Positions 58,101-61,029 of a stretch of DNA of 64,000 bases are shown piece by piece. The position numbers and the translations under genes were made by a program. Below the pieces are notes generated by a model. It saw only the letters and a list, made by a program, of their open reading frames with translations. It did not search any database and was not told the origin of the DNA. The DNA comes from Sciurus carolinensis (Eukaryota > Chordata > Mammalia > Rodentia > Sciuridae): NCBI RefSeq assembly GCF_902686445.1, contig NC_062220.1, forward strand, positions 96,100,143-96,164,142, read 5' to 3'. The number at the start of each line of letters is the position of its first letter. Positions within the stretch are counted from its first letter, which is position 1.

Positions 58101-59453
58101 CCAACCTTCTGTAACTTCTACCCCTACACACTCTTTTTTCCAATGATCATGGTTAATGGCTGAACAGTGGAGCTGGTTGTGGAATGGCTCACAATGTTTT
58201 TATCATTCATTGTAGAAATTCCCACCCCTGGCAATCATAGGCAATCAAGTGACTCAGAAGAGAATTATCTTCAAACTAGAGGTGTGGGAATAGCCAAGGA
58301 CCATGTGGAATGGTCAAGCAGATATGGCAAAAAGGAAACTGACTGGGTCACTGAAACCACAACAACAAAAAGTCCTTAAAGAAAGCCAATTCCCAATGAT
58401 GTACAGAAGACACACATCATTCTGAGCAGGAAAGGATGTTGCAGAGCTGGATTTATTGGGTTAGCTGCTTAGGACTGATTTTTTAAGGGCAGAAATTTAA
58501 ATGGGCTGAAAGGGTCTCTTTTACTGAACTATGCATTAATCGAGAGACAGATAAAAACGACAGCTGACAAAACCAAGAAACAATAATTGATTTATGAAAT
58601 CCACAATCTTCCTTAGGAACGGAGGCAAAAGCAGAATAAATGCTCTAACCCATTATGGATTTTCCAGTGCTCTTGGCATCACACAGTCTCTTTCTACAAA
58701 GCGGTGCTATCTGCTCCTCTTTTATTGCAAAGCTTACTCACTTGGAGGATTCTATTACAGTATCTCCTGGGTTCAATGTTCATAATTTGTTATCTTTGGC
58801 ATAGAGTCAAATGCCATCTAATATTTGATAATATTTCCTGGAAAAGAGTGGAAGAAATATTAAGAATTCAGTGTGCACCATGTATTTCAAACCATCATTT
58901 GATTGCATCCTCAAAACCACCTTCTAAAAGTTTTGAGACAACTAAGCACAGAGTAGTTTACTTACTGCCCAGTATCCCATAGTTAAAAGATAATGCAACC
59001 AAGGTTCTACAGGATCTGGGTTTTTTCACTAGCAGAGTATCTATTACTTCTTTCATAGTTATCTGGCAATGTCCATTACCATGATGATTTAAATGACCAC
59101 CTTCTTTCTTCCTATTGACTGTTATCTCTTTGAAAGGAAGTAGCATGGTTCATGCCACTATGTAATGACTTCCTTTGTCAGAGTACTTAGGTCCAGATGT
59201 GTTGCTTTTGCTTAATAACTTTTGAACAACTTATATAAATAGTATTAAATCATGTGGCATTGTTATATTCATTTTTTTAAACCTGACTTCTTTTTTAAAA
59301 GTTTATGTGCACAGTTCGCAATGGGCAGATTGCCTGTCAACCAGTTATATGGAAGTGATTCAAAAGAAATTGCTGAAAGAGAAATACAGTATTTCTTTCC
59401 TCCTCAGAACACTTTAGCAGTGATTAAGCCTCATGTAACACATGAACAAAGAG
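1586..59453 (+). CDS. NME8: NME8 (TXNDC3): thioredoxin / NDK-domain ciliary and sperm protein, 3'-partial, 13 coding exons
   Basis: Joining the 13 exons listed below gives one uninterrupted reading frame of 464 complete codons plus one base. I recognise the translation as NME8 from its start ([11 protein letters not shown]) and from the order of domains. Domains: thioredoxin, residues about 1-105, with WCGPC at 38-42; NDK1 from about 153 with IKPDAV at 159-164, cut short after about 227; an acidic Glu/Asp-rich linker to about 270; NDK2 from about 315 to 445; start of NDK3 with VIKPH at 454-458. In NDK2 the usual HGSD motif reads YGSD (residues 430-433), so the phosphohistidine residue is absent, and the IKPD lysine is Arg321. 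NDK1 lacks the HGSD segment altogether. Known biology: NME8 is expressed in testis and ciliated cells, is a component of sperm tail and axoneme, and has been linked to primary ciliary dyskinesia (CILD6). The frame and all splice sites are intact, so the gene looks functional. About 124 C-terminal residues are outside the window. Confidence 0.96.
1698..1755 (+). CDS. NME8: NME8 coding exon 2 (thioredoxin domain)
   Basis: Acceptor ttttttgcag ends at 1697; donor gtactg begins at 1756, phase 1. Encodes residues 12-30 plus the first base of codon 31, from [12 protein letters not shown] onward. The intron before it is only 79 bases. Confidence 0.93.
1937..2043 (+). CDS. NME8: NME8 coding exon 3 (thioredoxin active site)
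   Basis: Acceptor atcttctag ends at 1936; donor gtaagg begins at 2044, phase 0. Encodes residues 31-66, including [13 protein letters not shown]. The redox pair is Cys39 and Cys42, and both cysteines are present. Confidence 0.96.
2440..3700 (-). repeat. Ancient L1 (L1M-type) 3' portion, split by a SINE
   Basis: Recognisable old mammalian L1 3'-end sequence read from the opposite strand: 'accagagtggtacatttgtt' near 2540, the 'agcaatgagtggtgggttttcctgctccacatcc' type segment near 3120, and 'ttttgcaaatattttct' type sequence near 3630. A SINE at 3238-3428 interrupts it. The rest of 2044-2440 shows nothing I recognise. Confidence 0.75.
3238..3428 (-). repeat. B1-dID type SINE
   Basis: On this strand it opens with 'tactggggattgaactcaggg', the reverse of an ID SINE B box and tail, followed by a degenerate B1 half ending 'gggattattggcatgtgatatcctgcctggc'. 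It sits inside the ancient L1. Confidence 0.8.
3760..4060 (-). repeat. Rodent L1 3' UTR fragment
   Basis: Antisense L1 3' UTR: 'gttatacatgacagcagaatgcatttt', 'gtacatgatgtaaagtcacac' and then a C-rich, T-rich tract (polypurine tract on the sense strand). The same family recurs at 28.7, 36.0, 49.4 and 52.8 kb. From 4081 to 5215 I see no gene and no recognisable repeat. Confidence 0.7.
5220..5335 (-). repeat. L1 3' UTR-like fragment
   Basis: 'agttatacagaaagggtttcattgtgg...' followed by 'attcacccttccatcaccctcttcccc' resembles the 3' UTR of older L1s in antisense. Weakly supported. Confidence 0.35.
5468..5796. mobile_element. MER2-type DNA transposon copy (Tigger group, non-autonomous)
   Basis: The ends form imperfect terminal inverted repeats ('agttatcctttagactcc' versus 'ggaaagctgactat'). 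The body has the MER2 pattern: 'ggattggttccaggacctctgtggat', 'taaatcat', 'aataatgacaaggaaaaa', 'tggttgagtctgtggattcag'. Another copy is at 45408-45752. Confidence 0.75.
6190..6478 (+). repeat. MLT1-type MaLR LTR fragment
   Basis: Contains the MLT1 landmarks 'gatatgaggtcttcagatagatcaatgccc' and, at the 3' end, 'agaactgtgagaaatatttgcttgctttgaagccacccagtctgtgg'. Old and diverged. The flanks 5797-6189 and 6479-7168 hold nothing I recognise. Confidence 0.75.
7169..7240 (+). CDS. NME8: NME8 coding exon 4 (thioredoxin domain)
   Basis: Acceptor ttttttccag ends at 7168; donor gtgagt begins at 7241. Encodes residues 67-90 ([12 protein letters not shown]...CEPVFLFSL). Both ends are phase 0. The CEPVFLF stretch is the cis-Pro strand of the thioredoxin fold. 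Confidence 0.95.
7241..8805. other. Intron 4 proximal part: no recognisable element
   Basis: AT-rich intronic sequence. A short hAT-like phrase ('gtttgctgacccctggctt' near 8107) is the only hint of a repeat. Short ORFs here have no homology that I recognise. Confidence 0.5.
8806..9048 (-). repeat. B1-dID type SINE with internal (GT)n
   Basis: A poly-T run, then 'ggtatcagggattaaacctaggggtgctt' (reverse of the ID B box region), a GT run at about 8893-8911, and a B1 half ending 'gctgggattataggtgtgcaccactacc'. Confidence 0.85.
9050..11112 (-). mobile_element. L1 retrotransposon, 5'-truncated, antisense to NME8
   Basis: Reading leftward on the minus strand: the end of ORF2, then an L1 3' UTR, ending next to the SINE at 9048. 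Minus-strand translation of 9326-9583 gives the ORF2 C-terminal motif [11 protein letters not shown] followed by a SADEWI stretch, and 10573-10821 gives [12 protein letters not shown]. Stops and indels break the frame, so it is a dead copy. It lacks the 5' UTR, ORF1 and most of the reverse transcriptase. Confidence 0.92.
11113..12479. other. Intron 4 distal part: pyrimidine-rich, unassigned
   Basis: Rich in C and T on the + strand with several open stretches of fewer than 130 codons, none with a recognisable domain. I see no gene here; it may contain very old, unrecognised repeats. Confidence 0.4.
12480..12800 (-). repeat. L2-like ancient LINE fragment
   Basis: 'tactccagtagtttccaagtgcatttaggatgaaggctgc' followed by 'aaggctctgcgtgtctggctccccct' and 'cttctttggcaagcctcctcac' follows the pattern of the L2 3' end in antisense. 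Diverged; family call tentative. 12801-13411 shows nothing else. Confidence 0.45.
13412..13528 (+). CDS. NME8: NME8 coding exon 5 (end of thioredoxin domain; matches human exon 7)
   Basis: Acceptor ttttcccttgtag ends at 13411; donor CAG|gtaaca at 13529. Encodes residues 91-129 ([14 protein letters not shown]...MVRPQ). The exon is 117 bases and phase 0-0, so it can be skipped without a frameshift. In human NME8 an isoform lacking this exon (TXNDC3d7) has been described. Confidence 0.95.
13617..13986 (-). repeat. MaLR-type solo LTR
   Basis: Reads 'tgttagttaacttcccgttactgtgacaaaatacctgagg', 'ggtttattttggctcacagtttcagagg', and near the right end 'acacataggcctttgagagttac'. It has the same architecture as the LTRs at 29533, 44219 and 54888. 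Confidence 0.75.
14185..14251 (+). CDS. NME8: NME8 coding exon 6 (thioredoxin-NDK1 linker)
   Basis: Acceptor cttccttcacag ends at 14184; donor gtaagt begins at 14252, phase 1. Encodes residues 130-151, an acidic linker ([17 protein letters not shown]...), which diverges from the human sequence more than its neighbours do. Confidence 0.93.
14499..14652 (-). repeat. B1-type SINE
   Basis: T run, 'gttttgagacagcatctcactaaatt', 'cctcctgagtcactgggattatag', 'gtcaccatacccagct': a reversed 7SL-derived monomer. The ID half is missing. Confidence 0.8.
14776..14818. repeat. (TG)n microsatellite
   Basis: About 21 uninterrupted TG units in intron 6; expected to be length-polymorphic. Confidence 0.98.
15339..15409 (+). 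CDS. NME8: NME8 coding exon 7 (start of NDK1)
   Basis: Acceptor ttctttctaacag ends at 15338; donor gtaagt begins at 15410, phase 0. Encodes residues 152-175, with the NDK hallmark TIIKPDAV and VLEIKEK. Confidence 0.95.
15851..16057 (+). repeat. Near-complete B1-dID SINE
   Basis: Starts 'gccaggcacagtgacctatgcctgtcatccc' (B1 head), goes through 'gaggcaggaggatcaagagttc' and ends with an ID half 'agagatgtatctcagtggttaaatgcccctgggttcaatccc' plus an A-rich tail. It is the clearest example of the squirrel-type B1/ID fusion in the window. AT-rich simple sequence follows to about 16150, and 16151-17526 holds nothing I recognise. Confidence 0.9.
17527..17692 (-). repeat. B1-dID type SINE, truncated
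   Basis: T run, 'gttaccagatattgaacccaggggtgcttaaccactgagtaacacccccagccc' (reverse ID half), then part of the B1 half 'gagacatagtcttgctaagttgc'. It lies about 230 bases upstream of coding exon 8. Confidence 0.85.
17921..18013 (+). CDS. NME8: NME8 coding exon 8 (NDK1)
   Basis: Acceptor tctgtttcattgaag ends at 17920; donor CAG|gtaaga at 18014. Encodes residues 176-206 ([20 protein letters not shown]...). Phase 0-0, 93 bases. The GFxI and LTEEQ elements are typical of the NDK fold. Confidence 0.95.
18957..19152 (+). repeat. B1-dID type SINE
   Basis: An A run, a B1 half ('ctctgtaatcccaggaactcaggaggctg', 'agccagcctggg') and an ID half ('gggctggaaatgtagctcagtgg', 'ggatttaatccccagtgc'). It ends about 145 bases before coding exon 9. 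The leading A run suggests that it inserted behind another A-tail or lost its head. Confidence 0.8.
19299..19492 (+). CDS. NME8: NME8 coding exon 9 (end of NDK1 and acidic linker)
   Basis: Acceptor ttattttgcag ends at 19298; donor AG|gtaacc at 19493, phase 2. Encodes residues 207-270 plus two bases. It begins with the NDK helix/strand [19 protein letters not shown], then runs into a Glu/Asp/Thr-rich linker instead of the NDK active-site segment. NDK1 is therefore a truncated, probably inactive domain, as in other mammals. Confidence 0.95.
20836..21018 (-). repeat. B1-dID type SINE
   Basis: T run, reverse ID half ('gctgagctacatccccagccc'), then 'gagacaggttcttgctaagttgctgag' and 'cacagggattgcaggtgtgg'. 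Confidence 0.85.
21575..21735. repeat. MIR/L2-like fragment
   Basis: 'gatgaggaaggtgtgg...agtcatgcaggtagttactggcagagtc' resembles MIR, and 'tcattcactcattc...gatatttattaacatcctactttatgc' resembles an L2/MIR 3' flank. Diverged. The sequence from 21736 to 23905 holds nothing I recognise. Confidence 0.4.
23908..24012 (-). repeat. ID-like SINE with a long T run
   Basis: A T run of more than 30 bases followed by 'ggaatctaacccagggcttcatgcatactgtgactc' and 'gagttatacctctcagctg', a reversed tRNA-derived ID body with its A and B boxes. 24013-26749 is AT-rich with nothing recognisable. Confidence 0.65.
26750..27200 (-). repeat. L1 3' UTR fragment split by a tRNA-derived SINE
   Basis: Antisense L1 3' UTR before ('gaggttcattttgacataatcatacattcatgg') and after ('gaattcactgtggtatactcatatatgtac', 'cagttcttcccttttcctgtc') the SINE at 26939-27076. 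The two halves read as one continuous element. Confidence 0.6.
26939..27076 (-). repeat. Sciurid tRNA-derived SINE with target-site duplication
   Basis: On the minus strand: 'gtggctcagtggtagagtgctc', 'gggttcgatcgtcagcac' (A and B boxes), then a tail that includes 'aagatattgtgttcatctac'. It is flanked by an 11-base direct repeat CTATTTATTTT (26928-26938 and 27077-27087). The tRNA-like head is a SINE promoter, not a tRNA gene. Confidence 0.88.
27875..28650 (+). repeat. ERV LTR-like sequence with repeated U3 units (candidate)
   Basis: Starts 'tgaaggatatgaaaaataac' and contains two to four diverged copies of a unit resembling 'cattcatcccttcc...caatgggtcctgaaaggagg...' between about 27985 and 28270. 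These are followed by AATAAA at about 28440 and a pyrimidine-rich U5-like stretch. This is the pattern of a gammaretrovirus-like (ERV1) LTR with U3 enhancer repeats. I cannot fix the ends or find a target duplication. No coding remnant adjoins it. 27201-27874 is unassigned. Confidence 0.4.
28668..29445 (-). mobile_element. L1 insertion with 5' inversion (twin priming)
   Basis: From 28668 to about 29275 the sequence is antisense L1: T run, 3' UTR, then the ORF2 C-terminus (minus-strand [20 protein letters not shown]). At about 29276 the orientation flips: 'aaatgcaaatcaaaactactctaagatttc', 'tgatgaggatgtggggagaaagg' and 'cattgctagtggg' are sense L1 ORF2-end sequence that normally lies just upstream of the first part. 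Head-to-head order of adjacent L1 segments is the signature of twin priming. Confidence 0.85.
29533..29953 (-). repeat. MaLR-type solo LTR with 5-base target duplication
   Basis: LTR of the same family as 54888-56933 ('gacctgacaagaaaaaatttaggggagg', 'gttcacagtttcagaggtctcagtcc', 'acacatgagcttttgggggacacc'). It is flanked by ATGTT at 29528-29532 and at 29954-29958; 5-base duplications are typical of ERVL/MaLR elements. No internal region, so a solo LTR made by LTR-LTR recombination. Confidence 0.85.
29960..31010. other. End of intron 9: A-rich block and unassigned sequence
   Basis: 30000-30460 is purine- and A-rich. 30480-30960 is more GC-balanced ('gatggctctcagcttctctgttcgcc...') and looks like part of an interspersed element that I cannot name. 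No ORF of interest. Confidence 0.4.
31016..31191 (+). CDS. NME8: NME8 coding exon 10 (start of NDK2)
   Basis: Acceptor gcatttcaacag ends at 31015; donor AAAG|gtaggg at 31192, phase 1. Encodes residues 271-329, including [11 protein letters not shown] and LALLRPDLV. Arg321 stands where canonical NDKs have the IKPD lysine. It is flanked by the two largest introns in the window (11.5 and 22.6 kb). Confidence 0.95.
31427..31512 (+). repeat. ID SINE
   Basis: 'gggctgggatgtagctctgggggagaatgcttgcccagcatgtgggaggcttaggtttccc' plus an A tail: a tRNA-Ala-derived ID element. The B box has mutated. Confidence 0.85.
31833..32045. mobile_element. MER5-type hAT-Charlie DNA transposon
   Basis: Begins 'gggtttcttaaccttggg' and ends 'actgagaaccattgatg', the inverted-repeat ends of MER5A. 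Between them are 'ggatccttggcctcttaataccag', 'cctagatgtgacgacaac' and 'aaatatctccaatgtccaatg'. Ancient, shared by placental mammals. Confidence 0.8.
32390..32770 (-). repeat. Ancient L1 ORF2 fragment
   Basis: Antisense ORF2: 'gcattctccagatgaatgctactt', 'tatgacttgctaatatttaactgagg', 'tctggtctgggtgtcagagtaatgcaggctttataaaatgag', 'tgggcctggagttttctttg'. 32046-32389 is unassigned. Confidence 0.65.
34500..34529. repeat. Perfect 13-bp inverted repeat with a 4-base loop
   Basis: CTTCTTAAGTTC at 34501-34512 and its exact reverse complement at 34517-34528 flank the loop ctgt; one further T-A pair extends the stem at 34500/34529. It lies inside the ancient L1M. Confidence 0.9.
35185..35574 (+). repeat. 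MLT1/MST-type MaLR LTR
   Basis: Starts 'tgctatgaactgaattggg', contains 'aaaaggccatgtgagaatgcagg', 'ctcaccagaaacctgactttctggtacctttatcttggacttcc', and ends 'cccagtctgtggtattttattatgg...ctgactaatac'. A triplicated 'cttggaa' sits near 35320. Confidence 0.88.
36402..36910 (-). mobile_element. Solo LTR of an ERV2 (class II, IAP-like) endogenous retrovirus
   Basis: 509 bases flanked by a 6-base duplication CTGATC (36396-36401 and 36911-36916), as expected for class II ERVs. On the minus strand it starts TGTGGGGG and ends CCCGATA. The usual CA terminus is TA, probably a C-to-T change. Near the start is AAGATGGCGCC, also seen in IAP LTRs. Then come a CCAAT box (ATTGGTTG, around 36707-36714), a TATA box (TATATAAG, about 36693-36700), a GC-rich R-like segment with GGC/GCA triplets and a poly(A) signal AATAAA (36459-36464). 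Low divergence from LTR rules and many intact CpGs point to a recent insertion. No gag, pol or env remains. Confidence 0.88.
36588..36620. repeat. CTG/CCG-type trinucleotide tract inside the ERV2 LTR
   Basis: Runs of ctg, ccg and ccgcc triplets on the + strand (GGC, GGT, GCA on the LTR sense strand), immediately downstream of the LTR TATA box. This is a high-GC island in an AT-rich intron. Confidence 0.8.
39990..40560. repeat. Unclassified old interspersed sequence
   Basis: Includes 'aaattaaactatatcataggtatgtatgtataa' and 'caacgtttcaggcattcactgagagtgttggaacatatc', phrases I associate with old mammalian repeats. I cannot assign the family. Confidence 0.35.
40560..42780 (-). repeat. Second ancient L1M 5' region
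   Basis: Antisense L1M 5'-end landmarks: 'taatggttgctctatggattacatacaatac' (40638), 'tttaggttgacagttgtcc' type sequence (41088), 'tgagaaatccacaatcattcc' (41158), 'ctgaacttcttgaatctataaattatg' (41332), then a GC-richer 5' UTR-like part to about 42780. A (CTTC/TTCC)n tract is at about 40921-40940. Confidence 0.6.
42870..43720 (+). repeat. Ancient L1 3' end, sense to NME8
   Basis: 'aacaagtgctggcaaggatggggagaaaagg', 'ggtgggaatgtaaattagtataac', 'caccattcacaataaccaggaaatggaaacagcc', 'gaatgctattcaaccataaaaaagaa' and 'ggttaccagagattgggg' are the classic L1M 3' sequence. It is one of few LINE pieces in the sense direction. 43721-44218 is AT-rich and unassigned. Confidence 0.85.
44219..44670 (+). repeat. 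MaLR-type solo LTR
   Basis: 'ggtttgggtatgaagtgttcccaaagg', 'caggaatgttcagaggtgaaatgatt', a CT-rich tract, 'accatgatgttctgcctcatcctgggcc', 'ccaaaataaactcg' and the end 'actgactaaaaca'. Same family as the antisense LTRs elsewhere here. Confidence 0.85.
45206..45345 (-). repeat. B1-type SINE, diverged
   Basis: T-rich start, 'attgaggcagcatcttattgtgttgtttaggctgacctcaaactc', 'cctaagcctcccaagtagcagagattgcaggtgtgtaac'. 44671-45205 shows no recognisable element. Confidence 0.75.
45408..45752. mobile_element. MER2-type DNA transposon, nearly full length
   Basis: 'acagttgtcccttggtatcttgaggggattgactccaggacc' at one end and 'ggcgccaactgtg' at the other form terminal inverted repeats. The body has 'aaatcatctgtagatgatttataatacc' and 'taaggaataatgataag'. 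Confidence 0.85.
45753..48379. other. Middle of intron 10: mostly unassigned
   Basis: 46080-46225 ends 'cctgactaatacag' and looks like the end of an old LTR or MER element, family unclear. A 17-18-base tandem duplication 'catggcacttggtgtg' lies at about 46301-46335. The rest contains T and A runs only and no convincing ORF. Confidence 0.4.
48380..50960 (+). repeat. Degraded endogenous-retrovirus-like segment with internal tandem repeats (candidate)
   Basis: At 48430 AATAAA is followed by an R/U5-like stretch and then 'ttttttggcccagatgggaccc', a possible decayed primer-binding site at about 48517-48540. From about 49040 to 50200 several diverged copies of the same units recur ('cctttaagacatggtc', 'gggccacctatagg', 'ttattatacaatctt...tctgtc'). 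At 50327-50614 a 95-codon frame has a hydrophobic N-terminal segment ([20 protein letters not shown]) that resembles a secretory signal peptide, as in retroviral Env, but later motifs are absent and stops follow. A young L1 interrupts it at 49420-49890. The retroviral assignment is inference. Confidence 0.35.
49420..49890 (-). mobile_element. 5'-truncated L1 with a 20-base target-site duplication
   Basis: T run, 3' UTR with the C-rich tract 'ccccccaccc...', ORF2 C-terminus on the minus strand ([25 protein letters not shown]). TGTGCAGGTCTCTATGTTTT occurs at 49400-49419 and again at 49891-49910. The near-perfect duplication and near-intact ORF2 end suggest a fairly recent insertion. Confidence 0.93.
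50961..52780. other. Intron 10, AT-rich unassigned sequence with (TA)n
   Basis: No gene and no repeat that I can name. A (TA)n/(TG)n microsatellite lies at 52470-52503. It may be a continuation of the ERV-like segment to the left, but no LTR was found on the right. Confidence 0.4.
52791..52980 (-). mobile_element. Very short L1 3' UTR insertion with 10-base target duplication
   Basis: GGTAAATCTT at 52781-52790 is repeated at 52981-52990. Between them is a T-rich start and L1 3' UTR sequence ('gggctgtacgttatgtggagtttcgtgggtcatgtatgc'). The copy is truncated to about 190 bases, entirely 3' UTR. Confidence 0.75.
52991..53800. other. Last 800 bases of intron 10
   Basis: No repeat or gene recognised. 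It ends in a pyrimidine-poor but usable acceptor, 'gattacttttatttag', for coding exon 11. Confidence 0.4.
53801..53945 (+). CDS. NME8: NME8 coding exon 11 (NDK2)
   Basis: Acceptor acttttatttag ends at 53800; donor AG|gtgaag at 53946, phase 2. Encodes residues 330-377 ([18 protein letters not shown]...LIEYMT). It supplies the NDK2 core helices. Confidence 0.95.
54606..54713 (+). CDS. NME8: NME8 coding exon 12 (NDK2)
   Basis: Acceptor ttcttttctaccag ends at 54605; donor CAG|gtagga at 54714, phase 2. Encodes residues 378-413 ([18 protein letters not shown]...EFYPD). The GPSLALVL strand and LGPTN turn are typical NDK features. Confidence 0.95.
54888..55398 (-). repeat. MaLR provirus, 3' LTR with (GA)n expansion
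   Basis: Contains the family landmarks 'gacaggaacaattagaggaggaaaa', 'tcacagtttcagagatcttagtc' and 'cacatgaacttatgggggacacc'. A (GA)n run from 55102 to 55173 makes it longer than its partner. Confidence 0.88.
55102..55173. repeat. (GA)n microsatellite
   Basis: About 70 bases of GA/GGA repeat inside the MaLR LTR. The partner LTR has only a short 'agagagagagag' at the equivalent place (about 56692-56708), so the array expanded after insertion. Confidence 0.97.
55743..55787. repeat. Long hairpin-forming inverted repeat
   Basis: GTTTTCTCCAAAGGGTGG (55743-55760) pairs with 55769-55787 across an 8-base loop; the only defect is one bulged base. It lies in the MaLR internal region. Confidence 0.9.
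56458..56933 (-). repeat. MaLR provirus, 5' LTR
   Basis: Reads 'tgttttagtcatt', 'gacctgacaagaacaactttagaggagg', 'tggtttcagatgtctcaattc', 'acacatgagcttttggggaacacc'. Clearly homologous to 54888-55398 but diverged, so the insertion is old. Confidence 0.88.
56934..59301. other. Distal intron 12: no recognisable element
   Basis: 2.4 kb of ordinary intronic sequence. Short ORFs such as 58167-58379 and 58704-58982 show no domain or codon pattern that I recognise. Confidence 0.45.
59302..59453 (+). CDS. NME8: NME8 coding exon 13 (NDK2 active-site region and start of NDK3)
   Basis: Acceptor acttcttttttaaaag ends at 59301; donor AG|gtaagt at 59454, phase 1. Encodes residues 414-464 ([20 protein letters not shown]...). 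Asn427 and the GSD of 431-433 are kept but the catalytic His is Tyr430. The exon ends inside NDK3 just after VIKPH. This is the last exon in the window. Confidence 0.95.
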
Positions 59454-59696
59454 GTAAGTGTTTTCAAATAAAAGTGAATGCATGCATTTTTCTTCCAGAG
59501 TTTGTGAAAAATGTCTAACTATAGAAAAGTTAAAAGAATAATGCAATAATTGTCCATCTCCCTTCATCTAGATTCAGCAATCCACTTTGTCATGTTTACT
59601 TGTGCACTTGCTCATGATCTCAGCTCTGTATTTCTCTTTTTCTCCTTTCTTCCCCCTCATTCTTCTCTCTCTCTCTATTGTAGTCAAAAATTATAC

Positions 59697-59798
59697 TGAA
59701 CTGGAGGTATAGTTCAGTGGTAAATAATGTGTTTAGGATATGTGAGGCCCTGGGTTTGATCCCCAGCCCCAAAACAACAAAAAACAACAAAAAAATTT
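59697..59798 (+). repeat. ID SINE
   Basis: 'gaactggaggtatagttcagtggtaaataatgtgtttaggatatgtgaggccctgggtttgatccccagcccc' with an A/C-rich tail; A and B boxes are readable. Confidence 0.88.
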
Positions 59799-60099
59799 GT
59801 TGAAGTTCATTTCAGAGTTGACGTAAATGATGATTTTTCTTTCCATATATATATTCACATGGGAGATGACAGTACGAGTATTCCTAATATTGAGCTATAT
59901 TTTGATTCCTTATACATCTCACCTCGTCATGATGCATTTTCAGATATGCTTTTGTGCTCTATTTGCTTACATTTCATTTGGTATTTTTTGTGCTGAAACA
60001 TAAGTGAACTTCATTTGTATTTTTTTGTGCAAGTTTTATCAAGTTTAGGTAACAATGGAATGCTTCATAAAATGAACATTTTTTTCAGTATCCTGAAAG

Positions 60100-61025
60100 A
60101 GTTCAAGCAGCACTGGGCTTGACATTTGAAGGGTTGGTATAATTTTCCTGTGAACCTTTTGACCTGTTGTTTTTCTCTATTTTATGGAAATTGATCTGTT
60201 TAAACTTTCTATCTCCACTAGAGTTATTTCACTAAACTGAATTTTCTAGGAAATTATCCATTCCATCTCTATCAAGTTTGTTGAGTAGTTTCTTCTTACT
60301 ATATTTCTTCTTTTTGAAAGATTATTTTTACCTTGCTGTTTCTTACTTTGTTGCCTTTCCAATGAGAATTTGATTTATTTATGAGTTCTCTTTTTGAACT
60401 CATTACTTTTGGTTTTATCTTATCTTCATTATTCCCTGTCCTTTATTTCCTAGTATTTTTAAAATTCTATGTTCTTTTAGCTTTTTAAGTTAGATATTTA
60501 ATTCAATCACGTTTATTCCTTTATTTTTATTGATATAAATTTTTAAGGTTATACATTTTCCTGTTACTTTTACTAAATTATAGCCCACAGTTTCTGATGC
60601 ATAGTATTTTCATTATTATTAGGTTTTTTAGAAGTTTGCAGTTTGAGTTTGTGTTTTCCTTTGGGTCTTCAAGTCATTTCGATAAATCAGTATACTTTTT
60701 AAAAAGAGTTGTTTTTAAACAAAATAGTCTAATAGAAGACAAATTCTATTTTTTATTAATGTCTTACTTCAGTATAATGTGATTAGAGAATATTCCCCCT
60801 CATTTCTTCATTGTAATTGTTGTGGTTTTGTTGAACTACCATCTGGTAAATACTTGTGAATCTTCTCTATTTTCATGGTTCAAAGTTTGAATATAATCCC
60901 TACCTTATTGTTTGTTTGATTCATGTTTGATACCCTTTATTTTTTCCCAACTTAATCTGTCTTGAACTGTTGTCCATACATTAGTTACCTATTTTTAGTA
61001 TGTTTCTATTTCTCCTGTAGTTCTG
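60100..61025 (-). repeat. Ancient L1M ORF2 fragment
   Basis: Antisense ORF2 5'-half phrases: 'ggttggtataattttcctgtgaacc', 'gaaattatccattccatctctatcaagtttgttgag', 'ctaaattatagcccacagtttctgatgc', 'cagtataatgtgattagagaat'. 59799-60099 is unassigned. Confidence 0.65.
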
Positions 61026-61029
61026 ATTC

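Noticed and set aside
58167..58379. 70-codon frame in intron 12
   Set aside because: No recognisable similarity; not kept as a retropseudogene because no poly(A) tail or target duplication was seen.
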